Assembly: GCF_013149275.1 (NCBI RefSeq)
Contig: NZ_JABGNA010000002.1
Span: 310,001 to 374,000, forward strand
From: Mucilaginibacter sp. SG564
GTDB lineage: Bacteria; Bacteroidota; Bacteroidia; Sphingobacteriales; Sphingobacteriaceae
Length of the DNA stretch: 64,000 nt
Reading direction: 5' to 3'
The translations under genes were made by a program, and so were the position numbers. Shown in pieces: positions 50,407 through 59,065 of this stretch; the stretch's first letter is position 1, and the number at the start of each line of letters is the position of its first letter. Below the pieces are notes generated by a model. The model saw only the letters and a program-made list of their open reading frames with translations. It was not told the origin of the DNA and searched no databases.

Positions 50407-51057
50407 ATGTTTTATTTATATTTCTTTTTTGAATTATTTGCATTTATAAGTTGCCTGTACGCTTATAAAAACCTAGATAGAAACTTTAAAATTTTTCTCC
50501 CGTTTCTCGCATTTGTTGTTGTTTATGAGTTTATAAATATCTTCTTTATGAAGCTAATTTTATTACATCATTCAAATGCCTGGTGCAATAATCTGGAGGG
50601 TGTTATCGAACTATTGGTATATGGGCAATTCATGGCATCCTTAGATGAGCGAAAAAAGTACAAAAAGAGGGTGTATATGGCCGTTGCCATTGGCCTGTTT
50701 ATAACTTTGATTGACATCTTTTTTATTCATAGTTTCTGGACTGTCGCTACCGTAGCCAGTGCATCACAAAGCATTATATTGGCTACCATGGCATTTGTAT
50801 ATATATATAACTTATTTAAACATTCGGACGAATATCCCTATTTGCTCTTTTTCCCGCCATTTTTAGCTGCCGTGGGATTATTGTTGTACTCATTGGCCAA
50901 TTATTTTTATTTCGCATCATTTGACAACCTATTGGTTAAAAACAATTATCATTTTTATTCGATCGCTCATTTAATCTGCGAAATGGCTTGTTTATTTATA
51001 TATGTATTTTTAGGCCTTGCGTTTTTATGCTTTACAAAAGTCAAAAAACTATCCTGA
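50407..51057 (+). CDS. Multi-pass membrane protein, 7TM-like (paralogue 1)
   Basis: A 216-aa protein with about seven hydrophobic segments and no family I can name. It is clearly paralogous to the protein at 51716-52381. Shared words are FFELFAFISCLYAYKNLDRN near the start, FLPFLAF, HHSNAWCNNLEGVIELLVYG near residues 53-72 and YKKRV near 82-86. The conserved His, Asn, Trp and Glu between helices two and three could form a ligand site. It lies 5' to a small soluble protein, the second copy, and a kinase/regulator pair, which suggests a membrane sensor. Confidence 0.75.
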   Translation: MFYLYFFFELFAFISCLYAYKNLDRNFKIFLPFLAFVVVYEFINIFFMKLILLHHSNAWCNNLEGVIELLVYGQFMASLDERKKYKKRVYMAVAIGLFITLIDIFFIHSFWTVATVASASQSIILATMAFVYIYNLFKHSDEYPYLLFFPPFLAAVGLLLYSLANYFYFASFDNLLVKNNYHFYSIAHLICEMACLFIYVFLGLAFLCFTKVKKLS

Positions 51058-51120
51058 TATACATTATTTTTCGCCTTATTTTGATTTATATCCGTATAAG
51101 GATAATTTCTAAAAAAAACC

Positions 51121-51128
51121 TATTTTTG
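51121..51128 (+). promoter_or_regulatory. Possible -7 element for the 7TM2-kinase operon
   Basis: TATTTTTG fits TAnnTTTG. It lies 156 bp upstream of the next start codon, leaving a long leader with a TATCC/GGATA hairpin nearby. The -33 element is not visible. Confidence 0.3.
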
Positions 51129-51284
51129 AGTAATCCGTATTATTTATGGATTTTGTACTGATCTTATTTACGTTTTTCACCAACCAACCTAAGCTGGCGT
51201 TTTCCTCGTATATTATACCCCCTATCAAATTCGGCTGTATTTTATTAAGGAAGAGACAGCTTAATTGAATAAAAACCACAAATA

Positions 51285-51650
51285 ATGGAACCTATCGATT
51301 TATCTATCGCCCAAAAAATGGTGGACCACTACGCTGCCACCCGAAAAAAACTGATTGACAAAGAACACAATATCAACGATACGCAGTCTGTCTGGATACC
51401 GCTTGATAAATTAAAATCCTTTATCAACAACCTACCCGAGCAGGCTACGGGAGTAAGAATTCATTTTGCCGCTTACGATCATAAAAACGAGCATTCGCCC
51501 AATCAAACTACAGCTATATTGATAGGCACCGTTGAAAATCATACTGAACATACCGATGCCATAGAAGATGGCGTTGGGCCATTGGGCACTGAAGATCCAA
51601 TGGGGCCTTTTAACAATGGCAGAACATGCCCTCCACTTTGCCCATCGTAA
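51285..51650 (+). CDS. Hypothetical soluble protein between the 7TM paralogues
   Basis: A 121-aa cytoplasmic protein I cannot assign to a named family. It opens with an amphipathic helix (IDLSIAQKMVDHYAATRKKL), contains a probable beta-sheet core with GVRIHFAAYDHKNEHSPNQT near residues 62-81 and AILIGTVENH, and ends in a Gly/Pro/Cys segment, NNGRTCPPLCPS. The two cysteines near the C-terminus could bind a metal. Proteins of this look occur elsewhere in Sphingobacteria as I recall; context ties it to the two membrane paralogues and the kinase. Confidence 0.75.
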   Translation: MEPIDLSIAQKMVDHYAATRKKLIDKEHNINDTQSVWIPLDKLKSFINNLPEQATGVRIHFAAYDHKNEHSPNQTTAILIGTVENHTEHTDAIEDGVGPLGTEDPMGPFNNGRTCPPLCPS

Positions 51651-51715
51651 GCAATCCTTTAAAATATTTTTGTAAGGCCATATTCGTCAAAAGGCAAATG
51701 CTTTAATGTAATCTT

Positions 51716-52381
51716 ATGCTTGATTATATCTATTTTTATTTTGAGCTTTTTGCGTTTTTTGTTTGTTTATACACCTACAAAAAGCTTGATCGTAACTTTA
51801 AGGTATTCCTTCCTTTTTTGGCGTTTATCGTAATTTATGAGTTTGCGAACCTTAAATATTGGACGCTATGGCACCATACCAATGCTTGGTGCAGCAATCT
51901 GGAAACAATTATTGAAATAGTTATTTACACCCGCTTTATAAGCGCTCTTGATACAAGAAGATCATACAAAAAAAGGGTAAATATTGTGCTTTTCATAATA
52001 GTCCTGTTTTCTTTTATAGACATGATCTTTATTCAGGGCTTTTTTATGCTAAACACCATTGCCATAGTACTTCAATACAGCATGCTTACTGTGTTGGTGT
52101 GCTTGTATTATTTTAAATTAATTAACAATGTTGATGAAAGCCTCGATATTATACGTCACCCGCCATTTTGGGCCACTGCGGGAATATTATTTTATACGCT
52201 TGCTTTTCTGTTTTATTACATAGCTTTCAGTTACATGGCTTACAAACAAAATTATAAGTTCTTTATATTGGCTCAGGTTATACCGAATATTGCTTGTCTT
52301 ATTTTATATTCGTTACTGTCTGTTGCATTTATATATCAGTATAAAAAAGCAAAATCTATTGCCGCTGTTATAAAAACATAG
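51716..52381 (+). CDS. Multi-pass membrane protein, 7TM-like (paralogue 2)
   Basis: A 221-aa homologue of the 50407-51057 product, with the same seven-segment layout and shared words YFELFAFFVCLYTYKKLDRN, HHTNAWCSNLETIIEIVIY and YKKRV. It lies 65 bp after the small soluble protein and 51 bp before the histidine kinase, on the same strand. Since that kinase has only one membrane helix and no sensing domain, this protein is the most likely partner that supplies the input signal. Confidence 0.75.
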   Translation: MLDYIYFYFELFAFFVCLYTYKKLDRNFKVFLPFLAFIVIYEFANLKYWTLWHHTNAWCSNLETIIEIVIYTRFISALDTRRSYKKRVNIVLFIIVLFSFIDMIFIQGFFMLNTIAIVLQYSMLTVLVCLYYFKLINNVDESLDIIRHPPFWATAGILFYTLAFLFYYIAFSYMAYKQNYKFFILAQVIPNIACLILYSLLSVAFIYQYKKAKSIAAVIKT

Positions 52382-52432
52382 TAACATCTTTTATCTATAT
52401 CCAAACCATTAATATGATCAGCCCATTCAAAT

Positions 52433-53263
52433 ATGCTGTTTAAGGATGAAGAAATCATTTTATTGATAATTGCAGGCACCGCCATAGTGATGCTGCTGGG
52501 GGTTTTTATCGTCAGCTTTTTGTTGCTATACCAACGCAAACAAAATAAAAATGTATTGGAAAAGGAGCAACTGAAATCATCCTTTCAACAGGAATTGCTG
52601 AAAACCCGCATGGAAATTCAGGAAGAAACGCTAAATCATATTAGTCGCGAGTTGCATGATAATATTACCCAGGTGCTATCATTTGTAAAACTTAACCTGG
52701 GCGTGTTGGGCAGAAACCTGGGCGAACATGAAAAGGCCCGGGTAAATGACAACCGCGAACTTATTGCCCAATCCATAAGTGATCTGCGAAACCTTTCCAA
52801 AAGTCTTAGTTTTGAACATATCAGTGTAATGGGCCTCATAAAAACGCTGGAAATAGAAACCGAACGTGTTAACAGAAGTGGTATCATTAACGTATCGTTA
52901 TTGGTTGATGGTGATTATTACACACTTGGCGAACAGCGGGAGCTGGTATTATTCAGGATCTTTCAGGAGGCCTTAAATAATGCCTTAAAATACGCGCAAG
53001 CCGATAACTTTAAAATGAGTTTGTATTATAAGGAGCAAATGTTTAATTTAACCATCGAAGATGACGGTGTTGGTTTTGAGCCTGAATTGCTTAAAGATAA
53101 GGGGGGCTCGGGTTTGCGTAACATTGTGAACAGGGCCGCCTTAATAGGAGCCGAAGCAACTATTAATAGTTCACCAGGCAATGGCTGCAGCATTAACCTT
53201 TCACTCAACCCCCTCATACAAGAAACTTATGTTAACGGAACCTATTCAAATAGCCCTGGTTGA
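52433..53263 (+). CDS. NarX/LiaS-type sensor histidine kinase without a sensing domain
   Basis: A 276-aa kinase. One membrane helix (about 8-33) is followed by a coiled linker. The HisKA_3 dimerisation domain has ISRELHDNITQVLSFVKLNL near 70-89, with His75 as the phosphorylation site. The HATPase domain (about 165-265) shows FQEALNNALKYA as N box and DDGVGFEPE as G1. There is no periplasmic or PAS domain, so input must come from another protein. It overlaps its response regulator by 35 bp, so the two are produced together. Confidence 0.92.
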   Translation: MLFKDEEIILLIIAGTAIVMLLGVFIVSFLLLYQRKQNKNVLEKEQLKSSFQQELLKTRMEIQEETLNHISRELHDNITQVLSFVKLNLGVLGRNLGEHEKARVNDNRELIAQSISDLRNLSKSLSFEHISVMGLIKTLEIETERVNRSGIINVSLLVDGDYYTLGEQRELVLFRIFQEALNNALKYAQADNFKMSLYYKEQMFNLTIEDDGVGFEPELLKDKGGSGLRNIVNRAALIGAEATINSSPGNGCSINLSLNPLIQETYVNGTYSNSPG

Positions 53264-53873
53264 TGATCATCGCCTTTTCAGAAGCGGCATTGCTTCTATG
53301 GTGGAGAGCTTTAACCGCTACAACATACTATTTGAAGCCGCGCATGGTAAAGAATTGGTTGACAAAATAGCTTCGGGGTTAGTTCCAGATATTGTTATTC
53401 TGGATATTAATATGCCGATAATGGACGGCATTTCAACCGCGCAATGGCTTAAAAAGTTCCAACCATCTATCCGTACTATTATCCTATCCATGTTTGAAGA
53501 CGCCGAAAAGGTACTCACCATGGTTAAAATGGGTGTAAAAGGGTATCTTCTTAAAGATGCTGAACCACATGAGTTTGAGGCTGCTTTGCTCAAAGTAACA
53601 GAAGGAGATCTTTACTATCCGGATTTTGTTACTAAGCATTTATTAAATAATTTCAATAACGATAAAACGGCCGTTGTAAAGTTAAATCCCCGGGAAATTG
53701 AATTTTTACGCTTAACCGGAACCGAACTCACCTATAAAGAAATTGCCGACACCATGTGCATCAGCGTGCGTACCGTTGATAGCTATCGCGATCAGCTTTT
53801 TGAAAAACTGGGCATTAAGAGCCGCGTTGGCCTGGTATTATACAGCATAAAAAACAAACTGATCGATTTGTGA
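53229..53873 (+). CDS. NarL/LuxR-type response regulator
   Basis: A 214-aa regulator. The receiver domain has acidic pocket VDDHR near 11-15, phosphorylated Asp59 in VILDINMPIMDG, and Lys in LLKDAEP near 107. The C-terminal LuxR helix-turn-helix (about 148-210) reads LNPREIEFLRL and ISVRTVDSYRDQLFEKLGI. The start is taken at ATG 53229, which gives a canonical receiver beginning. A longer frame from 53181 lies within the kinase gene. Cognate to the kinase just upstream. Targets may include the upstream membrane-protein genes. Confidence 0.93.
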   Translation: MLTEPIQIALVDDHRLFRSGIASMVESFNRYNILFEAAHGKELVDKIASGLVPDIVILDINMPIMDGISTAQWLKKFQPSIRTIILSMFEDAEKVLTMVKMGVKGYLLKDAEPHEFEAALLKVTEGDLYYPDFVTKHLLNNFNNDKTAVVKLNPREIEFLRLTGTELTYKEIADTMCISVRTVDSYRDQLFEKLGIKSRVGLVLYSIKNKLIDL

Positions 53874-53902
53874 TTTGCTAAAAATATTAGCAAATTTGTT
53901 AA

Positions 53903-54973
53903 ATGGAACAGGATGATAATACCGGCTTTTTTAAAGGTCGGGGAGCGCAGCTAAATACCCACAACAAATTTTTAAAGAATAAATATGTCGCCGAGCACAT
54001 CGAGGGGATCGACGAGCCTTTATTGGAAAATACCGCCACACAGCTTTTTGAGGAAACACCCAAAAAGATAGTAAGTGAATCTAATAGTCCAGATCTGAGC
54101 CACATGTATTCTATAAATCCTTACCAGGGTTGCGAACACGGTTGCATTTATTGTTATGCCCGCAACAGTCATGAATATTATGGTTTTAGCGCTGGGCTTG
54201 ATTTTGAACGCAAGATCATCATCAAACCCAATGCCCCTGAGCTTTTGGAGCAGTATTTTAACAAGAAAAACTATCGGCCGGTATCTATCATGCTTTCGGG
54301 CAATACCGATTGTTACCAGCCTGTAGAACGTCGCTTAAAGATCACCCGTGGACTACTGGAGGTTTTTTTGAAGTATAAAAACCCGGTAAGCATCATCACC
54401 AAAAACAATGTGATCCTGCGCGATCTGGACATTCTTACCGAACTAGCCTCTATGAAACTGGTGCATGTAAACGTTTCTATTACCTCATTGAATGAGCAGC
54501 TGCGTCAAAAACTGGAACCGCGGACCGTGACGGCTACCGGAAGGCTGGCCGTGGTACAGAAACTATCCGAAAAAGGGGTCCCTGTGAGGGTAATGGCAGC
54601 TCCTATTATCCCAGGACTTAACAGTAACGAAGTACCCAGCATTATCAAAGCCGCTGCCGACCGGGGCGCGTTGGCCGCAGGATTTACCATTGTACGACTC
54701 AATGGCAGTATAGCCGAGATATTCAGCGACTGGATATACAAGGCTTTTCCTGATCGTGCAGAGAAAGTGCTCAACATGATACGCTCATGCCATGACGACA
54801 AATTAAATGATAGCGATTTTGGCCGCCGTATGAGCGGCGAAGGCAAAATAGCACAATCCATCCACCAGATGTTCCGGATGGCCTGCAATCGCTTTATGGC
54901 GGGTCGGGAGATGCCCGAATACGACTATACCTTATTTGTGCCCAGGAAAGGTAAACAGACGAGTATGTTTTAG
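53903..54973 (+). CDS. PA0069-family radical SAM protein (SplB-like)
   Basis: A 356-aa radical SAM enzyme. The 4Fe-4S cluster motif is INPYQGCEHGCIYCYARN with Cys77, Cys81 and Cys84. It is followed by SIMLSGNTDCYQPVERRLKI near 132-151 and by PIIPGLNSNEVPSI near 231-244. It resembles spore photoproduct lyase in sequence and belongs to the PA0069 group, common in non-sporulating bacteria, with unknown substrate, probably DNA or RNA repair. It converges on the DUF2809 gene with a 4-bp overlap. Confidence 0.9.
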   Translation: MEQDDNTGFFKGRGAQLNTHNKFLKNKYVAEHIEGIDEPLLENTATQLFEETPKKIVSESNSPDLSHMYSINPYQGCEHGCIYCYARNSHEYYGFSAGLDFERKIIIKPNAPELLEQYFNKKNYRPVSIMLSGNTDCYQPVERRLKITRGLLEVFLKYKNPVSIITKNNVILRDLDILTELASMKLVHVNVSITSLNEQLRQKLEPRTVTATGRLAVVQKLSEKGVPVRVMAAPIIPGLNSNEVPSIIKAAADRGALAAGFTIVRLNGSIAEIFSDWIYKAFPDRAEKVLNMIRSCHDDKLNDSDFGRRMSGEGKIAQSIHQMFRMACNRFMAGREMPEYDYTLFVPRKGKQTSMF

Positions 54974-55344
54974 GTTGTACTGTGCTGTTGAATTAACCTA
55001 TCAATCCAAACACCAAAAACAATTCCAATAGTATAACAGAGCAGATCGCTCCATAAAAATCCTTCGCCCAAAACCAGGCGACCAAACAGCGTGTGCCTTA
55101 AATTATTTATCCAGGGCGCTTTATACAATTGACTAAATTCTATGATATAGCAAAACAACAGACTGGTTATAACAATGAGCTTAACAGGCTTATCAATAAA
55201 CAGAAACCGCATAATAAAGTAAACCATCAAGGCCCAAAGGATATCGCCTATAAATAATGGAATAAAAGAAAAATGACGGGATAGCAGGCCTGAGCTAATG
55301 GCGATAACAATGAGACAGGCATATGTTACCCTTAACCTGTCCAT
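54970..55344 (-). CDS. DUF2809 family membrane protein
   Basis: A small protein of 124 aa with four hydrophobic segments (about 7-22, 25-47, 53-68 and 95-115) and the family words GLLSRHFSFIPLFIGDILWA near the start, FCYIIEFSQLYKAPWINNLR in the middle and GFLWSDLLCYTIGI near the end. The function of DUF2809 is unknown. Its start overlaps the DinB stop by one base (TAATG), so it is co-translated with the DinB-like gene. It overlaps the radical SAM gene tail to tail. Confidence 0.8.
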   Translation of the reverse strand: MDRLRVTYACLIVIAISSGLLSRHFSFIPLFIGDILWALMVYFIMRFLFIDKPVKLIVITSLLFCYIIEFSQLYKAPWINNLRHTLFGRLVLGEGFLWSDLLCYTIGIVFGVWIDRLIQQHSTT

Positions 55345-55790
55345 TAATTATCCAGTAACCTTCGGTGGTAATTAACCTGCCCCAGGTGATATGACAAATG
55401 AGTAGCCAGATGCGTTAAGAAATATCCTGTACTTACTTTTCCATCAGACACATCCTGAGGATATTCATCAGCCATTTGCTCCTCATTTAGTTTATCAAGC
55501 GTTCCAGCTATCATCCGTGAAGTCTCATCTATACGCTTCAAAAGTTCGGCTCTTGGAATAGGACCTGATGAAAACTCCAACGGCCGATCGCGGATATAAC
55601 CCGTTTTGCCCAGTTCTGCCCCGATATAAGTATTCAAATTGCCTATCAGATGCAAGCAAAGATTACCGGCCGTATTGGCAATTTGTTTATCAATAATCCA
55701 GATATTTTGCTCCTGCTGATATAACTCCAACTCTGTCTTAAGTTTTTCCAGATCGCGCAGAAATAGTTTTTTCAGGATAGATAGTAACAT
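55344..55790 (-). CDS. DinB-like (DUF1572) protein
   Basis: This 148-aa four-helix-bundle protein has the LCLHLIGNLNTYIGAELG word near residues 45-62 and TGYFLTHLATHLSYHLGQVNYHRRLL near 121-146. The conserved histidines of the helices (H47, H131, H135-type positions) bind a metal in this family, which includes bacillithiol-transferases and damage-inducible proteins. The actual reaction is unknown. First gene of a pair with DUF2809. It has no lexA-type box that I can see. Confidence 0.83.
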   Translation of the reverse strand: MLLSILKKLFLRDLEKLKTELELYQQEQNIWIIDKQIANTAGNLCLHLIGNLNTYIGAELGKTGYIRDRPLEFSSGPIPRAELLKRIDETSRMIAGTLDKLNEEQMADEYPQDVSDGKVSTGYFLTHLATHLSYHLGQVNYHRRLLDN

Positions 55791-55837
55791 GGATAATTGT
55801 TTATTGGCTATGGCAAGATAGTTAATTATTCAGGTAA

Positions 55838-55870
55838 CAAAAAAGAGCGCCTGATTGGGGCGCCCTTTTT
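55838..55870 (-). terminator. Terminator of the zinc-ribbon gene
   Basis: AAAAAAGAGCGCC and GGGCGCCCTTTTT pair around a 6-nt loop. It follows the stop of the zinc-ribbon gene on the minus strand and has U-rich ends in both directions. Confidence 0.75.
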
Positions 55871-55889
55871 AATATTTATAAACTAACGT

Positions 55890-56633
55890 TTATGCTTCTT
55901 CTGCTTCCAGAGCCATTTGCTCATCAACAAGGATACGTCCGCAATGCTCACAAACAATAATCTTTTTACGCTGACGAATGTCAGACTGACGTTGAGGCGG
56001 GATCTGGTTAAAACAACCTGAACATGAATCGCGCTGGATAGTTACCACAGCTAAACCATTTTTTGCGTTTTGACGCAGGCGGTTATAGGCGGTTAATAAA
56101 CGCTCTTCGATATTTCCGGTAGCTTTTTCTGCCTGGGCAACCAGTTCTGTCTCTTCTTTTTCAGTTTCGGCTGTGATGGTACCTAGTTCTTCTTTTTTAG
56201 CATCAAGATCACTCTTGCGCAAATCCAGATCGGCCAGTGCTTTTTCATATATCTGGGTTTTTGAAGTGATCTCAAAACCATACTCGCGTATTTTTTTCTC
56301 GCTTACCTGAATATCTAATCCTTGTATCTCAATTTCTTTTGATATGGCATCATACTCACGGTTGTTCTTAACTTCGTTAAGTTGCGCTTCGTATTTTTTG
56401 ATATTGGCCTGAGCTTCTTTGATCAGGTTTTTGCGGGTTACAATCTCATCTTCTACATCATCCAGCTCGGCTTTGATCTTTTGAATGCGGGTTTCAAGAC
56501 CAGCAACATCATCTTCCAGATCTGCAACCTCCATTGGCAGTTCACCTCTTACCTGGCGAATTCTATCAATTTTGGTGTGGATGGTTTGTAGTTCGTATAA
56601 AGCTTTAAGCTTTTGTTCTACGGTTTGTTCCAT
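55890..56633 (-). CDS. C4-type zinc ribbon domain protein
   Basis: A 247-aa protein with a long antiparallel coiled coil (about 5-185, heptad-rich with many Glu and Lys) followed by a zinc ribbon with two CxxC knuckles, CSGCFNQIPPQ near 201-211 and CEHCGRIL near 229-236. It belongs to the DUF164/CT398 group, thought to act in RNA or nucleic-acid binding or as a chaperone; no function is settled. The start overlaps the Nif3 gene's stop (TAATG), a pairing conserved across many bacteria. Confidence 0.88.
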   Translation of the reverse strand: MEQTVEQKLKALYELQTIHTKIDRIRQVRGELPMEVADLEDDVAGLETRIQKIKAELDDVEDEIVTRKNLIKEAQANIKKYEAQLNEVKNNREYDAISKEIEIQGLDIQVSEKKIREYGFEITSKTQIYEKALADLDLRKSDLDAKKEELGTITAETEKEETELVAQAEKATGNIEERLLTAYNRLRQNAKNGLAVVTIQRDSCSGCFNQIPPQRQSDIRQRKKIIVCEHCGRILVDEQMALEAEEA

Positions 56634-57730
56634 TAAATAAAATATTTGACGGGGTTTGTATTTACTTCTGTTAAACGGACGGCAAAGATAGGAAATTTTT
56701 TCCTTATTATTTCATACAATAATTGCGCCGTAAATTGTTCACTCTCAAAGTGTCCGATATCTGCGATCACTATCTTTCCTTCAGCATCAAAAAACTCATG
56801 ATACTTGTAATCAGCAGTGATAAAAACGTCGGCACCTGCCGATATGGCATGCTTTAATAAAAAGCCTCCGGCACCACCACAAACAGCAACTCTTTTCACA
56901 TGTTTACCGGTTAATGCCGTATGCCTGATCACATGGGTGCGCATCTTATCTTTTACATGAAACAGGAAAGATTCTTCGTTCTGCGGTATCTCCAATTCAC
57001 CGATCATACCCGCTCCTACCTGCTGATGTTGATTAGTCAACGGAAACAGATCGTAAGCCACCTCTTCATACGGATGAGTCAGCACCAGCGCCATCAGTAT
57101 TTTACTTTCCAGGTTAGCTGGGTACACAGTCTCGATACGTACCTCATTTTCCTGATGACGACTACCCGGCTCCCCAACATAGGGATTGGTAACCTCGTTA
57201 CCTTTAAATGTCCCCTTACCTTCGGTATTGAAACTGGTTTCGCTGTAATTACCAATATTTCCAGCTCCGGCAGCAAATAGAGCATCGCGCACGGCATCGG
57301 CATGGCTGCCTGGTACAAAAGTTACCAACTTTTTCAACAGGTTATGCTTAGGTAATAAAATGCGGCAGTTCTTCAGCCCCAGGGTATCACAAATACGCTG
57401 GTTTACGCCCTCCATGATATTATCCAGGTTAGTATGTATAGCGTAAATGGCAATGCGGCTGCGAATGGCCTTCTCTACTACCCTTTCCACGTATGTTTTG
57501 CCGTTAAACTTTTTAAGTCCTTTAAAAACTATGGGATGGTGAGATATGATCACCTGGCAACCAGTGGCAATGGCCTCATCAACCACAGCTTCGGTACAAT
57601 CAAGAGACAGTAATGCCTGGGTAACTTCCTGTTCGGGGCTTCCCACAATAAGACCCGCGTTATCATAATCTTCCTGGTACACCAAAGGGGCCAGGCTTTC
57701 TAAATATGCGGTAAGTACAGCTAATTTCAT
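56633..57730 (-). CDS. Nif3-like dinuclear metal centre protein
   Basis: A 365-aa protein of the NIF3/YqfO family. The metal-binding N-half has IISHHPIVFKGLKK near residues 58-71 and HTNLDN near 98-103. The C-half has the second Nif3 part with HFESEQFTAQLLYE near 326-339. The insert between them (about 130-240) is the CutA1/PII-like domain present in the long form (YqfO type). The family has been linked to GTP cyclohydrolase I-like activity, but this is unconfirmed. Translationally coupled to the zinc-ribbon gene. Confidence 0.9.
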   Translation of the reverse strand: MKLAVLTAYLESLAPLVYQEDYDNAGLIVGSPEQEVTQALLSLDCTEAVVDEAIATGCQVIISHHPIVFKGLKKFNGKTYVERVVEKAIRSRIAIYAIHTNLDNIMEGVNQRICDTLGLKNCRILLPKHNLLKKLVTFVPGSHADAVRDALFAAGAGNIGNYSETSFNTEGKGTFKGNEVTNPYVGEPGSRHQENEVRIETVYPANLESKILMALVLTHPYEEVAYDLFPLTNQHQQVGAGMIGELEIPQNEESFLFHVKDKMRTHVIRHTALTGKHVKRVAVCGGAGGFLLKHAISAGADVFITADYKYHEFFDAEGKIVIADIGHFESEQFTAQLLYEIIRKKFPIFAVRLTEVNTNPVKYFI

Positions 57731-57762
57731 GAATAGATTTTGTAATATGGCCGATTTATCCT

Positions 57763-58131
57763 TTATTTCTGATTACTCAGAATGGCCATCCGGTGGCTTT
57801 CATAAGCCATTTCCTTATTATACTTTAAAGTAAGCGATTTATTGTTCACCAGGTCAACAATAGTACCTATTAAACAAAGACCGGCAGTTAAAAAATAAAG
57901 GATACCCATACCTATCTGTCCTAAAACAAACCGGTGTATTCCAGAAACACCCACTAAACCAAGCAATGTAAAAATGAGTATTTCATTCGCATTCTTGCGT
58001 TTACCGCTATAAACCATATAAAAATATTTCTTCTGGTCTTCGCTAAGCTCCCTGGTAGCTTGCTGCAAGAAACCCATTTCTTCGGGGCCCATATCGGCAA
58101 AGTTCATGTAGGGATCCTGGTGTATGTTCAT
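57763..58131 (-). CDS. TM2 domain-containing protein
   Basis: A 122-aa protein with a soluble N-terminus (about 1-45) and a TM2 domain of two helices, ILIFTLLGLVGVSGIHRFVLGQ near 51-72 and YFLTAGLCLIGTIVDLV near 79-95. The residues VSGIHRFVLGQIGMGI fit the TM2 loop motif. Function unknown. It is the first gene of the stretch to nif3 and zinc ribbon, 32 bp apart, so it may be co-transcribed. Confidence 0.85.
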   Translation of the reverse strand: MNIHQDPYMNFADMGPEEMGFLQQATRELSEDQKKYFYMVYSGKRKNANEILIFTLLGLVGVSGIHRFVLGQIGMGILYFLTAGLCLIGTIVDLVNNKSLTLKYNKEMAYESHRMAILSNQK

Positions 58132-58160
58132 ACTATTAAGGTTTGTGGTGAGTGCTTTTT

Positions 58161-58168
58161 CAAAAATA
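58161..58168 (-). promoter_or_regulatory. -7 element for the TM2 operon
   Basis: TATTTTTG on the minus strand matches TAnnTTTG, 29 bp before the TM2 start codon. Confidence 0.4.
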
Positions 58169-58337
58169 AATATTTTATGATATAAACCTATAAGTAAGCC
58201 GCGGTAATTTGCCTGGTCACTTATGAAACTTTATCTGTAAAATTTATAATTGTAATTATGTCACTTTCACCGGGTAAACGCGTCTGTATAAAGATATCCA
58301 CCCTTCGCATTCACTTTAAAACCAACGGCTTCTTAGC

Positions 58338-59006
58338 ATGAATTGTAAAATAATCATAGGCTCTATCATTTTAGCCTTTTTATTAGGATCAACAAGCGCC
58401 TTCTGCCAACAGCATACCGTTAGTTATGATCTGTCGAAATTGCTTTCAGCACATCAGCTCAGCATCAGCAACCGGGAGGCTGCCGTATTGCCTAATCATG
58501 AAAAAAACGGGATCATGTTATCGGCCAATGATGATGACGGTGTAGCCTTGATCAATGATGTAACTTTTAGCGACGGCATTATTGAGCTGGACATCCGCGG
58601 AAAAGATGTGTATCAAAAGAGCTTTTTAGGGGTAGCTTTTCATGCGGAAGATGCCAAAACTCTTGATGCGGTATACTTTCGTCCTTTTAATTTTTTGACA
58701 ACTGATTCTGTTCGTCATATACACATGGTACAGTATATATCTCATCCGCAATTTCCCTGGTTTGTATTGCGCGATAAATTTAACGCGCAGTATGAAAAAG
58801 CAATTACTTCGCCCCCGGATCCCAATCAATGGTTCCACATCCGGATAGAAATAAAATATCCCCAGGTAACGGCTTTTATCAATGGCCAAAAAACACCTTG
58901 TTTAAGCATTAAGCAATTGAGCGACCGTAAAAGTGGAAAACTTGGATTATGGGTAGGCGATAGCTCTGACGGTGCATTTGCCAACCTAAAAGTTACTTTT
59001 TTTTAA
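58338..59006 (+). CDS. Exported concanavalin-like domain protein
   Basis: A 222-aa protein with a signal peptide (about 1-23, ending AFCQ). The body looks like a beta-sandwich of the DUF1080/LamG type: FSDGIIELDIRGKDVYQKSF near 79-98, LGVAFHAEDAKTLDAVYFRPF near 99-119 and WFHIRIEIKYPQVTAFING near 168-186, where a sugar-binding lectin fold would place its strands. It has no catalytic residues that I can identify. It stands alone on the plus strand, 206 bp after the TM2 gene start. A glycan-binding role is a guess from fold only. Confidence 0.72.
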   Translation: MNCKIIIGSIILAFLLGSTSAFCQQHTVSYDLSKLLSAHQLSISNREAAVLPNHEKNGIMLSANDDDGVALINDVTFSDGIIELDIRGKDVYQKSFLGVAFHAEDAKTLDAVYFRPFNFLTTDSVRHIHMVQYISHPQFPWFVLRDKFNAQYEKAITSPPDPNQWFHIRIEIKYPQVTAFINGQKTPCLSIKQLSDRKSGKLGLWVGDSSDGAFANLKVTFF

Positions 59007-59065
59007 ATAGATAAAAATTTACAGCCAGACGTAGGGGTAAATGATTATCCGGGTGTAATACGGGT

